The translations under genes were made by a program, and so were the position numbers. A model generated the notes under the pieces. It was not told the origin of the DNA and ran no database searches. It worked only from the letters and a program-made list of their open reading frames with translations. From Rhizocola hellebori (lineage in GTDB: Bacteria > Actinomycetota > Actinomycetes > Mycobacteriales > Micromonosporaceae), in contig NZ_BONY01000008.1 of assembly GCF_016862955.1 (NCBI RefSeq), positions 62,001 to 126,000 of the forward strand: 64,000 bases of DNA, written 5' to 3'. Below, in pieces: positions 25,439-35,579 of this stretch. How positions within the stretch are numbered: the first letter of the stretch is position 1; every line of letters starts with the position of its first letter.

Positions 25439-25789
25439 ATGGTCGGCAGCGTGCCCGCCGACGATGTCCTAGCTGCAGTGGAAGCCTTTGCCGCACGCAT
25501 TCATGCCCTCGATCCGAAGGCGGCGGTGCTCGGCGAGCTGACGCTGAGCTACCAAGGCCGGCAGACTCAGGTGCCGGTCACCGCGCCGGTGAAGGCGGCG
25601 CTGGCGGAGGCCTTGCGCAGCTATCACGATCCGCGGGACTTCGGCAGTTGTGACTACTGCGCCGACGGCCGGCTCGACGACAACTTCCTCTGTCTGAGCT
25701 GTGGACGCCCCAACGGATTGTTCGGCCAGATGCTCACCGAGCGGGCAGAAGGACACCTCGAGCCGCCTTCCCTTCCCGCCACCGACTAG
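25439..25789 (+). CDS. small zinc-ribbon-like hypothetical protein
   Basis: The protein has 116 residues from ATG 25439; GTG 25451 is a possible alternative. The N-terminal helix is followed by a beta strand (LGELTLSYQGRQTQVPV) and a helix. The C-terminal half then carries CDYC and CLSC pairs (~residues 78-97), a likely zinc-binding knuckle. Cytoplasmic, with no homologue I can name. Divergent from the cyclase gene, and its stop overlaps that of the convergent permease by 4 bases. Confidence 0.65.
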   Translation: MVGSVPADDVLAAVEAFAARIHALDPKAAVLGELTLSYQGRQTQVPVTAPVKAALAEALRSYHDPRDFGSCDYCADGRLDDNFLCLSCGRPNGLFGQMLTERAEGHLEPPSLPATD

Positions 25790-26973
25790 CCCGGGCTGGC
25801 CAGTGCCTCCGTGGGTGAGAGCCGGGAGGCGCGCCAGGCGGGGTAGAAGCCCGCGAAGACGCCAATGACGACCGTCGCCAGGACACTGCCCAGGCTCGCC
25901 CACGCCGGCACCACGACCGGCCAGCGTTGGTAGGACGCGTAGGCCGTCGTGAGCACGATGCCGAGCAGCACCCCACCTATGCCGCCGAACAGCGACAGCA
26001 GCAGGGATTCGACCAGGAACTGCGCTCGGATGTGGCGGCGGGTCGCTCCCAGCGAGCGCCGCAGCCCGATCTCGGCTCGCCGTTCCAGTACCGAGATGAC
26101 CATCGTGTTGGCGACGCCGACCCCGCCAACGAGCAGCGCGACCACTCCCAGGCCGAGCAGCAGGCCGGTCAGGGTCTTGTCGGCGGCCTGGCGCGCGGTC
26201 AGCGCATCGGAGGGGCGGGAGACCCGGACCTCGTTGGGGTGCTCCGGGTTTGCCGTGCGGCCCAGCACGCCTTGCACCGCGAGGACAGCATCATCGCGGG
26301 TGCGGGTGTAGATGGTGGTCGGGTATCCGTCGAACCGCAGATACGACTTGGCGGCAGTCCAGCCGACAAGCGCGGCGTAGTCGAGTTCCGGGGTCAGCAC
26401 CGCTTCACCGAGGATGCCGATCACGGTGAACCATTGGCCGCCAAGCCAAACCTGGGCCTGGACGCTGGGCCGGACCACCCCCAGCCGCGCGGCCGCCTGC
26501 TTTCCCAGAACCACCACCGGGTACCCGGAAGTCGCGTCATTGAGCCAAACACCGCTGCCGACTTTGGCGCCCACGGTCTCCAGCAGGTCCGTCCGGGCCG
26601 CCAGCACGGTCAGGTTACCGGTCTCCCCCACCGACATCCGGTCGTTGCGGTACACGGCCTGTTCCAGAAGCCCGGTTGCCGTCGCCGAAGTCACCGGGCC
26701 GATCCGGCTGACCATGTCCACGGATTCGGGTGGCAGATGTGACGGCCTGCCGTGAATGTCTTGCCCTGGCGAGACTTTGAGCAGGTTAGTGCCGAGCTCG
26801 GCGAGCTTGCGGTCGAGTTCGGCGCGGCTGGAGCCGGTGATGCCGATGACACACACCATGGCGGCGATGCCGATCGCGATCCCCAGCGCGGACAGGACAA
26901 CGCGCAGTGGCCTGGTACGCAGGCCCGCAACGCCAACCCGATATACGTCAGCGGGCAGCAGTCTGCTTTTCAC
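25786..26973 (-). CDS. MacB/FtsX-type ABC transporter permease
   Basis: The protein has 395 residues. One N-terminal membrane helix (~25-45, [21 protein letters not shown]) precedes a large extracellular MacB-core-like domain (~60-260). Three C-terminal helices hold the FtsX motif [27 protein letters not shown] (two parts) and end [16 protein letters not shown]. Its start overlaps the upstream ATPase gene by 4 bases. With that ATPase and the periplasmic-adaptor-like protein it forms a tripartite-style export or stress-sensing complex. The substrate is unknown. Confidence 0.9.
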   Translation of the reverse strand: MKSRLLPADVYRVGVAGLRTRPLRVVLSALGIAIGIAAMVCVIGITGSSRAELDRKLAELGTNLLKVSPGQDIHGRPSHLPPESVDMVSRIGPVTSATATGLLEQAVYRNDRMSVGETGNLTVLAARTDLLETVGAKVGSGVWLNDATSGYPVVVLGKQAAARLGVVRPSVQAQVWLGGQWFTVIGILGEAVLTPELDYAALVGWTAAKSYLRFDGYPTTIYTRTRDDAVLAVQGVLGRTANPEHPNEVRVSRPSDALTARQAADKTLTGLLLGLGVVALLVGGVGVANTMVISVLERRAEIGLRRSLGATRRHIRAQFLVESLLLSLFGGIGGVLLGIVLTTAYASYQRWPVVVPAWASLGSVLATVVIGVFAGFYPAWRASRLSPTEALASPG

Positions 26974-27623
26974 CGCAACACCATCCCGTCATGCATCTGG
27001 ATTCGGCGGGGCATCAGCGCGGCGATGTCGCGGTCGTGGGTGATGACCACCACCGTGGCCCCCGAGGAGTGCAGTTCCAGCAACAGCTGGATCACCGAGG
27101 CGCCCGCCTTGGAGTCCAGGTTTCCGGTGGGCTCGTCGGCCAGCAGCAGCGCCGGGTTGCCCACGGCCGCACGGGCTATGGCGGCCCGCTGGCGTTCGCC
27201 GCCGGAAAGCTGATGCGGCTGATGCGCCGCCCGGTGGCCCAGCCCGACCCGTTCGAGCACGGCCTGGGCCCGTTGGCGTCGCTCCGCCTGCGCCACACCG
27301 GAATAGAGCAGCCCATCGGCGATATTGTCCACTACAGACATCCCGTTGGCCAGGTGGAACTGCTGGAACACGAATCCGATGAGCTGTCCCCGCAACGCCG
27401 AGAGCCGCTCGTCGGAAAGCGTGGACAGGTCATGTCCGGCAACGGTCACCCGGCCCGAAGTCGGAGTATCGAGGGCCCCGGCCAGATGCAGCAGGGTCGA
27501 CTTGCCGCAGCCGGACGGCCCGACCACCCCGACCAGTTCCCCGGCTTCCACGGCCAGCGTTACGCCCGACAAGGCTTGCACCCCACCGGGATAGGACTTG
27601 CTCACGTCATCGAGCACGATCAC
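26970..27623 (-). CDS. ABC transporter ATP-binding protein (MacB/LolD type)
   Basis: The protein has 217 residues, a single ATPase domain: Walker [10 protein letters not shown] (~36), Q-loop VFQQFHLA, signature LSGGERQR (~138), Walker [13 protein letters not shown] and switch ITHD. The wording is that of the MacB/LolD/FtsE branch, which partners FtsX-type permeases such as the gene it overlaps downstream. It powers mechanotransmission-type export across the cell envelope. Confidence 0.93.
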   Translation of the reverse strand: MIVLDDVSKSYPGGVQALSGVTLAVEAGELVGVVGPSGCGKSTLLHLAGALDTPTSGRVTVAGHDLSTLSDERLSALRGQLIGFVFQQFHLANGMSVVDNIADGLLYSGVAQAERRQRAQAVLERVGLGHRAAHQPHQLSGGERQRAAIARAAVGNPALLLADEPTGNLDSKAGASVIQLLLELHSSGATVVVITHDRDIAALMPRRIQMHDGMVLR

Positions 27624-28660
27624 GACGGCACCACCACTTGGGTGCCTTCGGCGATGCCGTCGCCGGTGATCTGTACTCGCCCACTGGCGAACATGCCGGG
27701 TTGCACGGCCACATAACGGGTTTGCGACCCGGTGACGACCTGGACGCCATAACCGCCCTCGGCGAGCGCCACCAGCGCCGTGATCGGAACAGTGAGCACA
27801 TTCTCCACGGTCGATGAGGCCAGTTTGACGACCACCGGCGCCTGGTCAAGGGCACCCAGGGTGGACTGGTCGGCAAGGGTGACGGTCACCTGGATGGTCG
27901 CCGGGTGCTGCTCGTCCTGGCCCGGTGTCGCCACTGTCCCGACCTGGCCGATCACGCCGTCGACCGCTTTCCCGTTCGGCAGGATGACCTGCGCGGTCAG
28001 CCCCGCCTTCGCCAGGTCCTGCAGCGCCACATCGAGCGCGATGCTCACCACACGGGTTGTCCCGGCGTAGGCCAGCACCGGCCCACCCGAGTCGGCGCCC
28101 AGCTGCGTCACGTGCTGGGCGATGCGCACCGGCCCGGGGGCGATCGCCACCGTCCCCGGATCGACCAGGCCCGTCTGCGGCACTCCCAAATCCTTCTGCC
28201 ACTTGCGAACAGCCGCCGCGGTTGCGTTGGTGAAGGTGCCGTCAACGGTGATGCCGGCGTATCCCAGCGCCGCCAGGTTCGTCTCGATCTGGCGCACATC
28301 GTCGCCGGAGTCGCCGATGCCCAACGGCCGGTAGAGCGGGAGCCCGCCGTAGAACAGCGTCACGGGGCGGTCGTTCACTTCGTAAAGCGGCTGACCGCGG
28401 CTCACGGTAGCGCCGAGGGAAGGAAGCCACGTCACGGTCCCCGGCCCGCGGGCGGTCACCGTGACCGGGGGGCCGTATCCCAGTACCCCGGAAACGGTTT
28501 GGGTTTTGGTTAAATTCGCCTTGGTGACGGGCGCGGTCGTCAGCGCCGCCGCGGACCCCTCGGAAGGTGAGTCTCCGGGGCCGCCGAAGCCGAAGGCCGC
28601 CGCGGTCACGGCGCCGGCGGCCAAAACGGCCGAGCCGGTCAGGACGAGTCTGCGTTTCAT
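27620..28660 (-). CDS. peptidoglycan-binding efflux adaptor (MacA/HlyD-like)
   Basis: The product has 346 residues from ATG 28660, which overlaps the upstream stop as TGATG. The N-terminal anchor/signal is [21 protein letters not shown] lipoyl-like half follows, then a peptidoglycan-binding type-1 helix region ([21 protein letters not shown], then a GVPQTG-like hinge). A beta-barrel half with [22 protein letters not shown] is typical of adaptor C-termini. It links the MacB-like permease to the wall. The stop overlaps the ATPase start by 4 bases. Confidence 0.88.
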   Translation of the reverse strand: MKRRLVLTGSAVLAAGAVTAAAFGFGGPGDSPSEGSAAALTTAPVTKANLTKTQTVSGVLGYGPPVTVTARGPGTVTWLPSLGATVSRGQPLYEVNDRPVTLFYGGLPLYRPLGIGDSGDDVRQIETNLAALGYAGITVDGTFTNATAAAVRKWQKDLGVPQTGLVDPGTVAIAPGPVRIAQHVTQLGADSGGPVLAYAGTTRVVSIALDVALQDLAKAGLTAQVILPNGKAVDGVIGQVGTVATPGQDEQHPATIQVTVTLADQSTLGALDQAPVVVKLASSTVENVLTVPITALVALAEGGYGVQVVTGSQTRYVAVQPGMFASGRVQITGDGIAEGTQVVVPS

Positions 28661-29178
28661 CAGCTGCCCTTCTTGGTTTCGGTGGGCAGCTTGTCTTTGC
28701 ACGCGGCATACGCGGCTTTGTAGACAGGGTCGGCCTCAAGCTGGTCGCGGGTGACATCTTCGAACCGGCCGCCGATGCGCATATTGCCCGGACGGTCTCC
28801 ACCGATTTGAGGATCGGTGACCGGAATATCATGCTCGCGCATGCACACCGCGAAGGCACGCAGCTTTTCCATGTCCTCGGGAGGCATGCCGTCGTCGGTG
28901 GGCATCTCGATCAGGTGCTGGCAGGCGCGGATGGCCTCGTCCCAGCCCGTGGGAACAGTCCGGGGGTGCGGGTTGAATTCCCAGGTCCCACCCGGACCCG
29001 GGTCGGGAACGTGTTGACCGTGCTCGCGCATGCACTGGGAAAACGCGACCGGATCATCCTTGGCCGACGCCGTGGCAGTGGGCTGAGCGCCGTTGGCCGA
29101 GGCGATGCCGTTGTCGTCCGGGCCGGAACAGCCGGCGATCCCGGTGGCCAGTAAGGCGATCAGGAGGAGTCGTGTCAT
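28660..29178 (-). CDS. secreted lipoprotein, first gene of efflux operon
   Basis: The protein has 172 residues. Signal peptide with lipobox LLATGIAGCSG (lipidated Cys17), then a short low-complexity region and a domain with FSQCMREHGQHVPDP and FAVCMREHDIPVTDP. These two copies of a C-M-R-E-H-G/D-x-x-V-P/T-D-P motif are found in actinobacterial lipoproteins of unknown role. It heads a four-gene operon (lipoprotein, adaptor, ATPase, permease) with overlapping joints, divergent from a two-component system that probably controls it. Confidence 0.85.
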   Translation of the reverse strand: MTRLLLIALLATGIAGCSGPDDNGIASANGAQPTATASAKDDPVAFSQCMREHGQHVPDPGPGGTWEFNPHPRTVPTGWDEAIRACQHLIEMPTDDGMPPEDMEKLRAFAVCMREHDIPVTDPQIGGDRPGNMRIGGRFEDVTRDQLEADPVYKAAYAACKDKLPTETKKGS

Positions 29179-29255
29179 GGCTCCTGTTTACGTGGCGGCC
29201 GATGACATCAGCGCTACCGGCGACGTTAGGTCAATGTCATCTCGGGCGGGGCACA

Positions 29256-29909
29256 ATGGCGGCCATGCGGGTACTGGTAGCCGAGGATCACGCGGCGCTT
29301 GCCGAGCGGATCGCCGAAGGTCTGCGCGATGCGGGCTTGGCGGTGGATGTGGTCAACGACGGTTGCGCCGCGCTGGAGCAATCCGGTCACACCGCTTATG
29401 ACGTCATCGTTTTGGACAGGGATCTGCCCATCGTGCACGGCGACCAGGTGTGCCGGTCGCTGGCGGGCAAGGCCGCCCGCATCCTGATGCTCACCGCCGC
29501 GGCCGAAGTCGATGACCGGGTCGATGGCCTGGAACTTGGCGCGGATGACTATCTTGGCAAGCCGTTCGCCTTCCACGAGCTGGTGGCCCGCGTCCGTGCC
29601 CTGGGCCGCAGGGCGCCATCGGCCCCGCCGGTCGTGCGGCACGCCGATCTGATCGTCGACCGAGCCCGGCACCGCGCGAGCCGGGGTGGCCTGCCGCTTT
29701 CTTTGACCCGCAAGGAGTTCGGCGTGCTGGAAATCCTGCTTGCCGCCGACGGTGGCGTGGTGAGCGCGGAGGAACTGCTCGAGCACGTGTGGGACGCCAA
29801 CGCCGACCCATTCAGCAACATCGTTCCAGTGACGATGGCGCGGCTGCGGCGCAAGCTCGGCGAGCCACCGCTCATCGAAACCGTCGTCGGCCGTGGGTAC
29901 CGGCTATGA
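29256..29909 (+). CDS. OmpR-family response regulator
   Basis: The product has 217 residues from ATG 29256 (GGGCGGGG upstream; ATG 29265 is also possible). The receiver domain has acidic pocket EDH, phospho-acceptor Asp in VIVLDRDLPIVHG, Thr in LMLTAA and Lys in LGKPF. The C-terminal winged helix has LSLTRKEFGVLEILL and ETVVGRGYRL. Overlaps the kinase start as ATGA. It probably regulates the divergent efflux operon. Confidence 0.93.
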   Translation: MAAMRVLVAEDHAALAERIAEGLRDAGLAVDVVNDGCAALEQSGHTAYDVIVLDRDLPIVHGDQVCRSLAGKAARILMLTAAAEVDDRVDGLELGADDYLGKPFAFHELVARVRALGRRAPSAPPVVRHADLIVDRARHRASRGGLPLSLTRKEFGVLEILLAADGGVVSAEELLEHVWDANADPFSNIVPVTMARLRRKLGEPPLIETVVGRGYRL

Positions 29910-31066
29910 AGCTCACCCTGCGGGTCAGGCTCACCCTCATCTACACCGGCCTGTTCGCCATGTGTGGCGCCGCGATAGTGATAATTGCCTATCTTATGGT
30001 ACCGAGCCTGCAGTCCGACGGCAGCAGAGTCTCGCAGCAGCAGGTCGACTTCCTGGACCTGTGCACCCGGTCGCTGGCGACGCTCAGCTCCGAGACCCAG
30101 TTCAAATGCCAGAGGGCCTACGAGGAAGGCCTCATGGCCGGCGCAGCAAGCCAGCGCGAGGCCACCCTCGAGCAGATGGTCCGGTACTCGGTCATCACTT
30201 TCGTCGTCGTCACCCTCTTCGCCGCGATCGCCGGCTGGATCCTCGCCGGAAGGGCGTTGCGGCCCGTCCATCAGCTGATCGCCGCGGCCAGAAACGCCTC
30301 GCAGCACGACCTTTCCGCCCGCGTGGCCTCCACCGGCCCCCGCGACGAGCTGCGTGAGCTGGCCGACACCTTCGACGACATGCTGGCCCGGCTGGAGGCT
30401 GCTTTCCAGAGCCAGCGCCAGTTCATCGCCAACGCCAGCCACGAGCTGCGCACCCCGCTGACCGTGATGCGCACAGCGGTCGATGTCGTGCTGGCCAAAC
30501 CGGAACCGGCTGTTGCCGAGCTGCGCGGGATGGGGAACGAAGTCCGCGCCGCAGTCACCGACGCCGAGAAACTCATCGATTCCATGCTCACCCTGGCCCG
30601 CAACGAGCATGGCCTGTCCCGCACCGAGCCAGTCGATCTGGCCACCGCCGCCGAGAACGCGCTCGACGACCTCGACACCGGCGACCGAGCCGTGCTGCCG
30701 TCGCTTCAACCCGCGATCGTCGACGGCGACGCCATCCTGCTGGAGCGGCTCATCGCCAATCTTGTCGACAATGCCGTGCGCTACAACGACTCCCGCGGCC
30801 AAGTCTGGGTCAGCGTGCAATCGGCGGCCCCCTTCGTGCGGCTGACCGTGGCCAACACGGGCCCGGTCATCGCGCCGGAGTCCACGGCTGCGCTTCTGGA
30901 ACCCTTCCGCCGGCTGAACAATCGCACCGCGCGCGACGGATTCGGGCTCGGGCTGGCGATCGTGTCCTCCATCGCGGCGGTGCACCACGGCACCGTCAGC
31001 CTGCACCCCCGGCCGGATGGCGGCCTATCCGTCGACGTCCTCCTGCCGCAACACCGTGGCTCTTGA
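29906..31066 (+). CDS. sensor histidine kinase
   Basis: The protein has 386 residues. Two membrane helices (~8-30 and ~95-115) flank a short ~60-residue extracellular loop with two Cys. HAMP (~117-170), phospho-acceptor helix FIANASHELRTPLTVM (His ~181), N-box LIANLVDNAVRYND, and FGLGLAIVSSIAAVHHG. The D-x-G-x-G box is altered (VANTGPVI), so ATP binding may differ. Its last 42 bases overlap the convergent lysX end. Confidence 0.92.
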   Translation: MKLTLRVRLTLIYTGLFAMCGAAIVIIAYLMVPSLQSDGSRVSQQQVDFLDLCTRSLATLSSETQFKCQRAYEEGLMAGAASQREATLEQMVRYSVITFVVVTLFAAIAGWILAGRALRPVHQLIAAARNASQHDLSARVASTGPRDELRELADTFDDMLARLEAAFQSQRQFIANASHELRTPLTVMRTAVDVVLAKPEPAVAELRGMGNEVRAAVTDAEKLIDSMLTLARNEHGLSRTEPVDLATAAENALDDLDTGDRAVLPSLQPAIVDGDAILLERLIANLVDNAVRYNDSRGQVWVSVQSAAPFVRLTVANTGPVIAPESTAALLEPFRRLNNRTARDGFGLGLAIVSSIAAVHHGTVSLHPRPDGGLSVDVLLPQHRGS

Positions 31067-34000
31067 CCGCGATCCGGAAGGGCGCACGAGCGGGAAAGGC
31101 AGGGTTTCCCGGATTGTCTTGGCGGTCAACAGCATCACGAGCCGGTCGACGCCGATGCCGAGCCCGCCCGTGGGTGGCATCGCAAACTCCAGCGCCTCCA
31201 GGAAATCCTCGTCGAGCTCCATCGCCTCCGGGTCGCCGCCGGTGGCCTTCAGCGATTGCGCGGTCAGGCGACGGCGCTGCTCGACCGGGTCCACCAGCTC
31301 CGAATGGGCCGTGCCCAGCTCGGTGCCGAAGGCGACCAGGTCCCAGCGTTCGGCCAGCCGCGGGTCGTCGCGGTGCTGCCGGGCCAGCGGGGATACCTCC
31401 GCCGGGAAGTCCCGGTAGAACGTCGGTGTCTTGGTGTGCGCCTCCACCAGGCGCTCGTAGAGTTCAAGGATCATCTGGCCGTGCCCCCAGGCGGGATCGA
31501 ACGACACGCCCGCCGCGTTCGCCAGCTCCTGCAAGCGTGGCACCGGCGTGCCGGGGGTGACCTCTTCGCCGAGCCGGCGCGAAATGGCTTCGTTGACCGT
31601 GACTACCGGCCAGGCGCCGCCGATGTCGTACTCGGCCCCGTCGTGCACCAGAGTGGTGGTCCCCAGACCTTCGCGAGCCGCGTTCTGGATCAGGTCACGG
31701 GTCAGGTCCAGCATGGTCATGTAGTCGGCGTAGGCCTGGTACGCCTCGAGCATGGTGAATTCGGGATTGTGCTTGAAGGACACGCCTTCGTTGCGGAAGG
31801 TGCGCCCGAGCTCGTAGAGCTTCTCCACGCCACCGACGCACAGGCGCTTGAGGTAAAGCTCGGGTGCGATGCGCAGGTAGAGCCGCATGTCGTAGGCGTT
31901 GATGTGGGTCAGGAACGGGCGCGCGTTGGCCCCGCCGTGGATGGGCTGCAGGATCGGCGTCTCCACCTCGAGGAAGTCGTTGCTGTGCAACGTTGTCCGC
32001 AACGAGTGCAGCACCGCGCCGCGCGTCCTGAGGGTTCCGCGCGACTGGGGGCTGACGATGAGGTCGAGATATCGGCGCCGCACCTTCGCCTCCGGATCGG
32101 CTAGACCCAGGTGCTTGTTAGGCAACGGATGCAGGCATTTGGCCGTCAGCACCCACTGCTGCGCGACAATCGACTTCTCGCCTTTGCGGGAGCGGCCGAC
32201 CCGGCCGGTGACGCCGATGAGATCGCCGACGTCGATCCCGTCCAGGCAGTCGGCGATGACCTGGATGTCGCCGCTCCAGTCGCGCAGCGTGGCGAACGCG
32301 ATCTTCCCGTGGTCGCGGACCAGGATCACCCTTCCGGCGACCGCGACCTGCTCGTCATCTTGCACGTCCGCGATCGCGTGGGTTCGGGCGAAGCTGACCG
32401 GGTAAGGGTCGGCCAAACTGTTCAGTTTGGACAGTCGTACCTGGACCTGCTCTGGGCGCTTGGCCTCTTTTCGCTCCGGCGTGCGCGCCAGGGCGGGCAA
32501 CGTCTGCGTGGGTGGCGGACCGGGCGTCAGGTGCCCGCGTTGCCAGGGCAGCACCAGGAAGCCCTCCGCGATCGCCGCCGCGACGCCGATCGTGGCCAGC
32601 TCACGCCGCTCCCGGAAACACAGGAATCTGGGTACCCACTCGGGGTGATACTTCACGTTGGAGCGGTACAGCGACTCCAGCTGCCACCATCGCGAGAAGA
32701 AGAGCAGCAACCGCCGCCACGCGCGCAGCACCGGGCCGGCCCCTATCCGCGCTCCTTCCTCGAAGGCGGACCGGAACACGGCGAAGTTGAGCGAGATGCG
32801 CTCGATGCCCAACCGGGGCGCTTCCCTGACCACGGCCGCGACCATGAACTCCATCAGGCCGTTGCCGCTGTCGCGATCGCGTCGCATGAGGTCAAGCGAC
32901 AGGCCGTTGGCGCCCCAGGGCACAAATGACAGGATCGCGGCCGGTTTACCCTGCACGTCAAGGGCCTCGACGAGCACGCAATCGCCGTCCCACGGGTCGT
33001 TGAGCCGGGACAGGGCCATCGAGAAGCCGCGCTCGGCGTCGGTGTCACGCCAGAGCTCGGCCAAGCGCTGGGCCTCTCGCATGTCCTGCGGCGAGATGGC
33101 GCTGTGCCGCCTTACCCGCGCGGTGAAACCGGCCCTCTCGATGCGGTTCACGGCTTGACGCACCTGGCGCATGTCGCGCCCGTCGAGCTGGAAATCGCGT
33201 ACGTGCAGGATCGCCTCGTCACCGAGCTCGATCACCTTGAGGCCGTGCTGCGCGTAGGCGGTCGCGCCTTCCTCCGATGCGCCCATCACCGCGGGACGCC
33301 AGCCGAACTCGCGCGCGTTGTGCAGCCAGGCCTTGATGGCGCCACTCCACGCCTCGGGGTCGCCGATCGGGTCCCCGCTGGCGAGGCTCACCCCGGCAAC
33401 GGGCCGGTAGGTGAGCGCAGCCTTCCCGGTCGGCGAGAAGATCACTGACTTGTCCCGGCGGGTGGCGAAGTAGCCCAGCGAGTCGCGGTCGCCCGACCCG
33501 GCTAGCAGCTGCCGGATCTTGATTTCCTCGTCGCCGTGCAGCTCCGCAGCCTTGCGCTGGGTACGAAACAGGGTGAAGAACGCGGCAAGCAGCGCCACCG
33601 CGCCGAACAGGCCCAGCAGCAGGCTCACCCAGCGATAGCTGTGCGCCCGCTGATCGACGCGAATGTGCAGGTTGAACCCGCCGAAGACCTTCTCGGCGGC
33701 ATAGGGCAGATAATCCTGCGGCTGCAACGTATTCGGGAACGTGTGCACGAGCAGATAGCCCAGCCCGAGCGAGAGACCGACCCCGAGCAGGTATACCGCC
33801 ACGGCTTTGGGCAGGCTCGCCCGCTGCACCCGGGCGTTGAACTTGCGCCGCGCCAGCAGGAGGAGGGTCACAAACGTGGCGGTGACCATCGCGCTGGCGA
33901 GCACCGCCGGCTTCTCCCACCACTGCGGCGAGATCTGGTTACGTTCGAGATCCTCGGTCCACAGCGTGCGCAGAAAGACCAGCAATGCCACCCCGAGCAG

Positions 34001-34321
34001 GTCGGCCATCAGCTGAAGTCCGAAGTAGACCATCATGATCCACCAGGCGACCCGCTTGCGGCGGGCCGTCGCCGCGGCGAGCAGGGCCACGAACGCCGCG
34101 TAGGCAAGGTTGGCGGGGGCCGGGACGACCACGGCGTTGATGATGCGGCGGATCGGCTGCTGCCCCATCCCGAAGTGCAGCGCAGCCAGCGCGCACAGGG
34201 CGGCGACGACGGTGAGGAGCACGGCGAACATCGTGGGCACCCGCTCGGGCCAATCACGCTTGGCAGCCCGGGAATGAGACTGCTTCCGATGCCGGGTGTC
34301 GTCTTTAGTGTCGGCGAGCAT
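31025..34321 (-). CDS. lysX: bifunctional lysyl-phosphatidylglycerol synthetase / lysyl-tRNA synthetase LysX
   Basis: The product has 1098 residues from ATG 34321 (GAAGG just upstream; 34405 is a longer option). N-terminal membrane helices (~40-270) precede a cytoplasmic GNAT-like aminoacyl-transfer domain with DPIGDPEAW and LSFVPWGANGLSLDLMRRDR. An OB-fold (VAVAGRVILVRDHGKIAFATL) and a class II lysyl-tRNA synthetase core follow with LEVETPILQPIHGGANARPF, RNEGVSFKHNPEFTMLE and GLGIGVDRLVML. The enzyme charges tRNA with lysine and moves it to phosphatidylglycerol, lowering surface charge and raising resistance to cationic peptides. The same fusion is known in mycobacteria. Confidence 0.95.
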   Translation of the reverse strand: MLADTKDDTRHRKQSHSRAAKRDWPERVPTMFAVLLTVVAALCALAALHFGMGQQPIRRIINAVVVPAPANLAYAAFVALLAAATARRKRVAWWIMMVYFGLQLMADLLGVALLVFLRTLWTEDLERNQISPQWWEKPAVLASAMVTATFVTLLLLARRKFNARVQRASLPKAVAVYLLGVGLSLGLGYLLVHTFPNTLQPQDYLPYAAEKVFGGFNLHIRVDQRAHSYRWVSLLLGLFGAVALLAAFFTLFRTQRKAAELHGDEEIKIRQLLAGSGDRDSLGYFATRRDKSVIFSPTGKAALTYRPVAGVSLASGDPIGDPEAWSGAIKAWLHNAREFGWRPAVMGASEEGATAYAQHGLKVIELGDEAILHVRDFQLDGRDMRQVRQAVNRIERAGFTARVRRHSAISPQDMREAQRLAELWRDTDAERGFSMALSRLNDPWDGDCVLVEALDVQGKPAAILSFVPWGANGLSLDLMRRDRDSGNGLMEFMVAAVVREAPRLGIERISLNFAVFRSAFEEGARIGAGPVLRAWRRLLLFFSRWWQLESLYRSNVKYHPEWVPRFLCFRERRELATIGVAAAIAEGFLVLPWQRGHLTPGPPPTQTLPALARTPERKEAKRPEQVQVRLSKLNSLADPYPVSFARTHAIADVQDDEQVAVAGRVILVRDHGKIAFATLRDWSGDIQVIADCLDGIDVGDLIGVTGRVGRSRKGEKSIVAQQWVLTAKCLHPLPNKHLGLADPEAKVRRRYLDLIVSPQSRGTLRTRGAVLHSLRTTLHSNDFLEVETPILQPIHGGANARPFLTHINAYDMRLYLRIAPELYLKRLCVGGVEKLYELGRTFRNEGVSFKHNPEFTMLEAYQAYADYMTMLDLTRDLIQNAAREGLGTTTLVHDGAEYDIGGAWPVVTVNEAISRRLGEEVTPGTPVPRLQELANAAGVSFDPAWGHGQMILELYERLVEAHTKTPTFYRDFPAEVSPLARQHRDDPRLAERWDLVAFGTELGTAHSELVDPVEQRRRLTAQSLKATGGDPEAMELDEDFLEALEFAMPPTGGLGIGVDRLVMLLTAKTIRETLPFPLVRPSGSRSRATVLRQEDVDG

Positions 34322-34534
34322 GAGCACCTTCGTTCTGGTGTCCGGCGCGCTCGGGTCCGCAGCCGTTGTTACAGCCAGCCTGCGGACCCGGGGCCACGCG
34401 GTCAATCCGGTTACCCTCCCAGGTTCTTTCTGAGTCTTCGCTGAACGATGCCTGCCAGGGTGCGGGCTGACGGAAGGTTGACTGCTTGCGGCTTAGGGTC
34501 AGCGCGGATTTCCACTTCCGCAGATAATCTGAAG

Positions 34535-35332
34535 GTGATCACACGACGGGGGTTGATGGGTGGCGGCCTTGCCGCTGGCGTCGGGGCGGGTTTGGCGCTG
34601 TCCATCGAGCGTCAGCTCAACCAGTACGGGTCGGAAAGGCTGCCGCTTGGCGGTGGCTACGCGGCCGCCGGTGATGGGTGGCACGCCTCCGGCAGCGGCC
34701 TGGTCCGGACCATTTGGCACGTGCCCACCACGAAGCCGTGGGTGGCGCTGACCTTTGACGACGGTCCCGGTCCGAAGTGGACACCCCGGGTGCTCGACGC
34801 GTTGGACCGCGCTGACGCGCAGGCCACGTTCTTTGTGGTGGGCAAGCGGTTGGTGCAGCACGCTGCCGTCGTCCGGGACAGGTTGCAGCGACACGAGGTC
34901 GGCAACCACACCTGGTCGCACTGCGAGCTCGGCAAGCTCGACGCCGAGAAGGCCTTCGACCAGCTCGACCGCTGCCACAACGCGATCAAGCAGGTGCTGG
35001 GCCGCGACGCCACCTTGATGCGCCCGCCGTGGGGTCATCTCGGCGGTGCGGCGCTGGTGGCCGCCGACCGCATGGGCTACGACGTGACGATGTGGTCCTA
35101 TGTGATGCCTGAGCAGAACCCCGACGGGCTGGTCGACGACGTGTGCGCGAACGCCAAGCCGGGCAGCATCCTGCTCGCCCACGATGTGGGCCGCGACAGC
35201 CGGCTCGCCGTTGTCGATCGCCTCGACCGCATTGTGGCGGGCCTGCGAGCCGCGGGCCTGGAGTTGGTGACCGTGTCACAGCTGATGGCGGCACGGTCGG
35301 CCGATGCTTCCGCGGTGGAGGCCCGGGCGTGA
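34535..35332 (+). CDS. polysaccharide deacetylase (NodB domain), Tat-type signal
   Basis: The product has 265 residues from GTG 34535, which places ITRRGLMGGGLAAGVGAGLA at the N-terminus as a twin-arginine signal; ATG 34448 would add 29 residues. The NodB domain holds VALTFDDGPGPKWT (metal Asp), HTWSHCELGKL (metal His pair), RPPWGHLG and ILLAHD. Family enzymes remove acetyl groups from peptidoglycan or chitin-like glycans outside the cell. Divergent from lysX, which also changes the envelope. Confidence 0.9.
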   Translation: MITRRGLMGGGLAAGVGAGLALSIERQLNQYGSERLPLGGGYAAAGDGWHASGSGLVRTIWHVPTTKPWVALTFDDGPGPKWTPRVLDALDRADAQATFFVVGKRLVQHAAVVRDRLQRHEVGNHTWSHCELGKLDAEKAFDQLDRCHNAIKQVLGRDATLMRPPWGHLGGAALVAADRMGYDVTMWSYVMPEQNPDGLVDDVCANAKPGSILLAHDVGRDSRLAVVDRLDRIVAGLRAAGLELVTVSQLMAARSADASAVEARA

Positions 35333-35384
35333 CCCCCACCTCCGGCGGCAGCGTCACGTTGACGGTGGCGGCGGCGGTGTGTTC

Positions 35385-35485
35385 GGATGGCGGGGTTCCA
35401 GCGTGAGGGGAAGCCGGTCGAAGCCCGGCACTGGCCCGCAGCCGTAGACCCGCCAGGGTGAGTCGGATTACCTGCGCTGGAAGTG
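35385..35485 (+). promoter_or_regulatory. cobalamin riboswitch (compact)
   Basis: The conserved core reads GAGGGGAAGCCGGTCGAAGC at 35405-35424, followed by CCGGCACTGGCCCGCAGCCG and, after a short stem, GAGTCGGATTACCTGC. This fits the B12-box order (GGGAA, CCGGT, CxGxCCCGCxxC, GAGTCxGxxxACCTGC). CCAGCG (35398-35403) pairs with CGCTGG (35475-35480). It is shorter than many family members. It lies ~95 bases before the ECF transporter and should shut it off when adenosylcobalamin is bound. Confidence 0.85.
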
Positions 35486-35579
35486 TTGTCCAGCGTCGTC
35501 GAGGTCCGCGGCGCGGAGACCGGCCTCGCCATGGTTGGGATCTGCACCGGGCGCCGATCACCCCCAGCCGGAGATGTTC

